Source: Sporodiniella umbellata (lineage: Eukaryota > Mucoromycota > Mucoromycetes > Mucorales > Rhizopodaceae). Taken from it: 49,017 bases of DNA. The notes beneath the pieces were generated by a model. It was not told the origin of the DNA and made no database searches. It saw only the letters and a program-made list of their open reading frames with translations. The stretch is taken from contig JAIXMR010000145.1 of the NCBI GenBank assembly GCA_025677835.1, positions 1-49,017 on the forward strand, read 5' to 3'. Of this stretch, positions 44,932 through 49,017 are shown one piece after another; positions within the stretch are counted from its first letter, which is position 1; every line of letters begins with the position of its first letter. The position numbers and the translations under genes are program-made.

Positions 44932-46530
44932 CTACATTATTCCACATTCCGAGTTTCGTTCTCGCTTGTTCAATTCTATATCGCCTTGACGTGGACTGTT
45001 CCCTTCAAATTTCAATTCTATCAAGCGCTGAGCTGCTTTTGAATGACTTTGAGTAGCTGCTCGTCTATACCATTGTTTTGCCTCTCTAATATCTTTTTTG
45101 GTTCCAGTTCCAGTCTCTGCGTAGTACCCCACTGCATACTCTGCCTTTGCAAGGCCTTTTTCAGCAGCTTTTTTAGCCCACATGTAGGCCTCTTCATCGT
45201 TTTGAACTAAGACGCCGTCTGCGCCAGTAAGATACCACCCGGAGAGTGCAAACTCGGCATTTACATCGCCCTGTTCAGCAGCTTTAGAATACCATGCAAT
45301 CGATCGTCTAGGATCCACCGGACAATTCAAAAATCCATTTTCATAAGCTTGACCAAGTCTGAATTGAGACGCAGCATATCCGTACTGTGCAGCTTTCGTG
45401 AACAACTCACGAGCATAGTTAGCATCAGGAATTACAGAAGGAATACCCTCTTTTTCAAACACTAGCCCGAGTTCATGAAGGGCATGAGGGTGATCCTCAT
45501 TGGCATGTTCGGCAGCGCGTTTTAACCAGTTGATTCCTTCTCTGGGATTTATCGGCTGATTTAAAAAGCCCTTGAGTAAAATCATACCGAGTTTGTACAT
45601 TGCAATAGGGTCGCCTAGATTAGCTGCCTTTCTATAAAGCTGCATTGCATGGCCTCCATCACGCTTAGTTCCTGCACCAACTTCATAGCAGACAGCTGCC
45701 CTGAATGTACATTGCGGATGATTTTGTTTAGATCCTTGCAGATATAGACCGAAAGCCTTCTCTGGATCAGTTGAAAGCCCCATGCTTCCAGTTCCATAAC
45801 AGTTGGCTAAGAAAAATTGCGCTTCTGGGTAACCTTGTTTGACAACACCGTTATGGGATGCTAGTCTTTTTATCAGCTTTTGAGCCTCTTGGTATAGCCG
45901 CTCACGGGCTTTTTCTGATTTTTCAGGGTTAGGATCTTCAATTTGAGCTGCAGCATCCAAAAGTTGTTGGGCGTATTCTAACTGAATGCGCGGATCTTGG
46001 TTTTGGTCGGTTTCTTTTTGAAGAGCAACCAAAGACTCTTTTGCTGTAGCTGAGTTTTTTTTTTTGCCAGTAATTTTCTTGAGTCCCAAGTTTTCGGAGG
46101 CAAACGAGCTGAATGAAGCGCATGTACTGATTGTCCTATAAATGTTACCGACCAGAATGTCGGAGTAGTAAGTTGGCATTATTGGACGAACGATGGCTGC
46201 TTCTAGTTGGTCTGGTAAAGGTGGTACACACTCCTTTTTGGGAAGTGTCTTGTCACTTTTATCACGGTCAGAAGGAGGCACTGCTACAGGCTCTTTAGTA
46301 CTTGGTTCTGTTTCAACAGGTATGGGGGCTTCAGGCTTTATTTGCGATTCAGTCTCTTCAGTAGCCTTGTTATCATTTGAGTCTATAGGGTTTTCCATGT
46401 CAAACGTTTGGAAGCAATCATCGATTTTGTTTCCAAATTTTTTGAAATCCTCGTCTAGTTTCTCGATTGTATTCGGGCTCAAGGATGTGTAAGTATCCGA
46501 AGCCTGCTTTGAATCTAAAAGAAGTGTCAT
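44932..46530 (-). CDS. SKT5: Skt5/Chs4-like chitin synthase activator (Sel1 repeats, CAAX)
   Basis: Activates and localises chitin synthase at the neck or septum. Single exon, 532 aa, starting MTLLLDSKQASDTYTSLSPN. A disordered acidic N-terminus with many P/E/S residues is followed by a tandem array of Sel1 repeats (AQFFLANCYGTGSMGLSTDP, AAVCYEVGAGTKRDGGHAMQ, AMYKLGMILLKGFLNQPINP, SQFRLGQAYENGFLNCPVDP, AKAEYAVGYYAETGTGTKKD). It ends ECGIM, so CGIM is a CAAX box, as in yeast Skt5 (which also ends in a prenylation motif). This combination is the basis of the call. Another Sel1 protein lies at 10506 in this window but lacks the CAAX. Confidence 0.93.
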   Translation of the reverse strand: MTLLLDSKQASDTYTSLSPNTIEKLDEDFKKFGNKIDDCFQTFDMENPIDSNDNKATEETESQIKPEAPIPVETEPSTKEPVAVPPSDRDKSDKTLPKKECVPPLPDQLEAAIVRPIMPTYYSDILVGNIYRTISTCASFSSFASENLGLKKITGKKKNSATAKESLVALQKETDQNQDPRIQLEYAQQLLDAAAQIEDPNPEKSEKARERLYQEAQKLIKRLASHNGVVKQGYPEAQFFLANCYGTGSMGLSTDPEKAFGLYLQGSKQNHPQCTFRAAVCYEVGAGTKRDGGHAMQLYRKAANLGDPIAMYKLGMILLKGFLNQPINPREGINWLKRAAEHANEDHPHALHELGLVFEKEGIPSVIPDANYARELFTKAAQYGYAASQFRLGQAYENGFLNCPVDPRRSIAWYSKAAEQGDVNAEFALSGWYLTGADGVLVQNDEEAYMWAKKAAEKGLAKAEYAVGYYAETGTGTKKDIREAKQWYRRAATQSHSKAAQRLIELKFEGNSPRQGDIELNKRERNSECGIM

Positions 46531-49017
46531 TTCGTTGTTTCGGAGAAATAAGGCTATAAAAGGAGCTCTATACTGTGGAAATTATAAAGCTTATCGACAG
46601 AGGTACGTAGAAAGAGAGAAAGATATTAACAGAAAATCGGCGTCAAAGAGTGGGGGCTTTTGTTAAAAAAGATCAGAGGCAGAAAGGGAGAGAATATAAG
46701 AGACTCAGCGTTTGGGCTTGAGAAAAGAAAAAGAGAAAAAGAGAAAAAGAAGAAAATTGACTTGGTAGCCAATGTGTTTTTGCTTTATGTTGAAAGCTTT
46801 TATATGCCGAAATAGATTCAAGCACAACTAAGAAAGTATTTTGCGAACAACCATTCTTTGGTAAAGCCTCGATATTGAGTGCAAAAAAAAAACATAGGAT
46901 CAAAATAACAGAACCATAATATACTTTTAGGCCAAATTGTTGCACCAATGCAACAAAAATCAAGCAATGTAATACCGTTTGTAGCTTCAATTGATCGCTA
47001 CTTTGGATTACGACTTGCAATATTGGATATTTTCCGAAAATAAAAATTGGGGCAGATAAGCATTTATCTTTGCTAACAGCAGCAACTCAATTTTTTACTG
47101 AAGCTATCCAAACATATTCTCATACTATATGAGTATAACTTTTAGAAACAGAGCAAATATAACAAAGTCGCGTTTTTTTTTTTAAAAAAAAACTTCACAT
47201 CTTAGCAGTTGCACAATTGCAGAATTGTTACAGTAGTCAAGATAAAAATTATATGACGAAAAACACTTGGATTTTCGAAATAGATCTAGTACAAGTACGA
47301 TCTACAAAAAAAAAAAAAAAAAAAGAGACTCTTGACAAAATTTTTTTTGAAAAGTATTTTATTCCTGCATTGTATGTGCATTAGTATCGAGTATAACAAG
47401 ATCTAACCGTCTTTTTTTGTACAGGGCCCACTGAATACTAGGTTGGCTGCTGACTTTAAGTCTTTTAAAGTTGCTACAAGACGTCGTCTAGTATTTAATA
47501 AGCTTTGAAAAGGTTTTTTCCTTTCTAGCTTTCTTTCTTTTTCTTTATAAAAAAAAGGGATTTGTTGAAAACAAAGCCATTGTGTCCGTTATGGCTGTAG
47601 CCCCAGTAAATCTTTTTGAGAAATCAGGCTAGAAAAGAAGAGTCTAACGAGACTGAATAAAGATGGTTTTTATTTGGGTATCAATATCAAGCTTATATAT
47701 ACTGTTTGAGGAAAAGATCCGGATCTTTACCGTAGTCGCTCTTTATAGCTAAAAGCGGGTTATCCCTAAAAATCTGATGAGGATGTTTTCTCTTTGTTGA
47801 TTAGGTGTGGTACTTTCGGTACAGTCTTATATGAACATATCTTAATATGGGTAGTTGACTAAGTAAGGTAAGTGATACATCTAGTTACGACCGATTGGAG
47901 AATACAAGATTACTTCTATACTTGATGTGCACTTCAAGATGTCATTTTTACTTATGTAACTCATTATTTCTTGGTTTAAATTATTCGAGTGAGTCAGAAC
48001 ACGACTTTTTTCTGTCTCTGCATAGCCAGGAATTTTAAAAGATTTCAACTTCATAATTAGGTTAGACTTCTTGGGATTGTATTTTTTTTAAAAAAAAAAA
48101 CGTCTGAGTAGCGTCAAGTATTCTTTGTACTTAAATTTGTTTCGTTTATTAACGATTGTTGAAGTTACAATACAAGTGTTTACCATGTTGTCCTATTTCA
48201 CAAACTAATATTTTTTGATAATCAAGAAAACAAATAAAATTAAAGATACTTTTATAAACAAGATACTAGTTACAATAACTTTCATATATATTTTTGCGGC
48301 ATTTATGTCTTTCCTTAGTATTTCGTCTGGGAGGTCCAAATACCAAAACCTTTTCCCTTTTAAAAGCTTTAACAAAAGGTGCGCTTTGCAAGTTTTTTTT
48401 TAGCAACTTACGAGATAAATTAATGAATGTCTAATATTGATGCTATTATAGTAGAGGAGAATAAGAAGATTAGAAAAGCATTGAAATGATATAGCGTTTA
48501 ACGTTACTCTCTGGATATTCATTCGAGATTTATACCAAGCGCCTTAATTATTTTTATCGCTAACGCTCTTTCTATTTATACAGTAACGAAAGGAAACATA
48601 GGCTATTCCTATTCCATATAAGATAAAACTAGGGCTATTCGACTAAAGGGTTTGTATCCTCACTTTTCATTAGTTAGCTGTTTTTTCAGGGTTTGTATAT
48701 TTTCCTTTTCACTGTATATCTAAAGACGTTTTTAACCATTATTTTCAAAAATAAGTCTTTGTTATTAATCTTTTTTTCTACAGTCTTCTATCTTTTACTT
48801 CTCATTTGGAGCAGGCGTGATTTTCTTCAAAAAAAAGTCTCATGTACTATCGGCGCTGCAAATATAATTGAAAGTGGTTTTAGCCAATCAAAATGAATCT
48901 TCAAATAACTGTCTTCATACTGTTTAATCCGCTGTACCTTCCTTAATACAAAAAAAATAAGACAAGAGCACAAAAGTACATAGTGAATAGTTTAGAGTAT
49001 ATTTGTGTTAAATTTTG
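46531..49017. other. Gene-free terminal spacer, 2.5 kb
   Basis: From the Skt5 start to the window end. AT-rich with T/A-tract palindromes at 47173-47192 and 48082-48099 and an A20 run near 47305-47324. No long open frame with recognisable coding character. The first about 300 nt hold the Skt5 promoter. Confidence 0.6.

Noticed and set aside
1..49017. CRISPR array, integrated virus, toxin or biosynthetic cluster
   Set aside because: No direct-repeat array, no viral or toxin gene, and no core biosynthetic enzyme was seen anywhere.

Overview
This is a nuclear fungal window, most likely from a Mucoromycota (Mucorales-type) genome. The evidence is an AT-rich background, genes split by many 45-110 nt GT-AG introns, long A/T homopolymers in introns and spacers, and fungal gene types (orotidylate decarboxylase, Pkc1 with a C2-C1-C1-kinase layout, Spt20, IQGAP, Skt5/Chs4). 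No bacterial, viral or CRISPR feature was seen. The species call is inference. Exons were assembled by eye from splice signals, frame continuity and family motifs; for most genes the exon lengths add up to a clean frame.

Layout. 1-8.1 kb: 3' part of a protein kinase C (+), pyrG/URA3 (-), an arrestin-like adaptor (+), and an Mkk1/2-type MAP kinase kinase (-). 8.1-10.5 kb: gene-free, with a 130-bp Tc1/mariner-type MITE and a decayed tRNA-like remnant. 10.5-16.2 kb: a small Sel1-repeat protein (+), polyglutamine-rich SPT20 (+), and a small disordered protein (-). 16.7-21.6 kb: a secreted acid sphingomyelinase-like phosphodiesterase (-) and RNA polymerase II subunit RPB3 (-). 21.8-27.2 kb: an unrecognised helical protein (+), a basic protein ending in a CAAX box (-), an ATF-type bZIP factor (-), AIM41 (+) and a Gyp7-like Rab GAP (+). 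27.7-34.7 kb: a Dpp1-like lipid phosphatase (+), LIS1/PAC1 (-) and an HSPA12-like Hsp70 with a low-complexity tail (-). 34.7-37.2 kb: gene-free. 37.2-46.5 kb: PP2A scaffold subunit A (+), IQGAP (+) and a Skt5/Chs4-like Sel1 protein with a CAAX box (-). 46.5-49.0 kb: gene-free.

Functional theme. Several products belong to cell-wall integrity and polarised growth: Pkc1, Mkk1/2, Skt5/Chs4 (chitin synthase activator), IQGAP (cytokinesis), LIS1 (dynein/nuclear migration), and possibly the ATF-type bZIP factor and PP2A. Eukaryotic neighbours need not be co-regulated, so this is a pattern to test rather than a proven cluster. The least explained items are the prenylatable basic protein, the 235-aa helical protein with a 44-unit AG repeat in its intron, the HSPA12-like chaperone tail, and the MITE.
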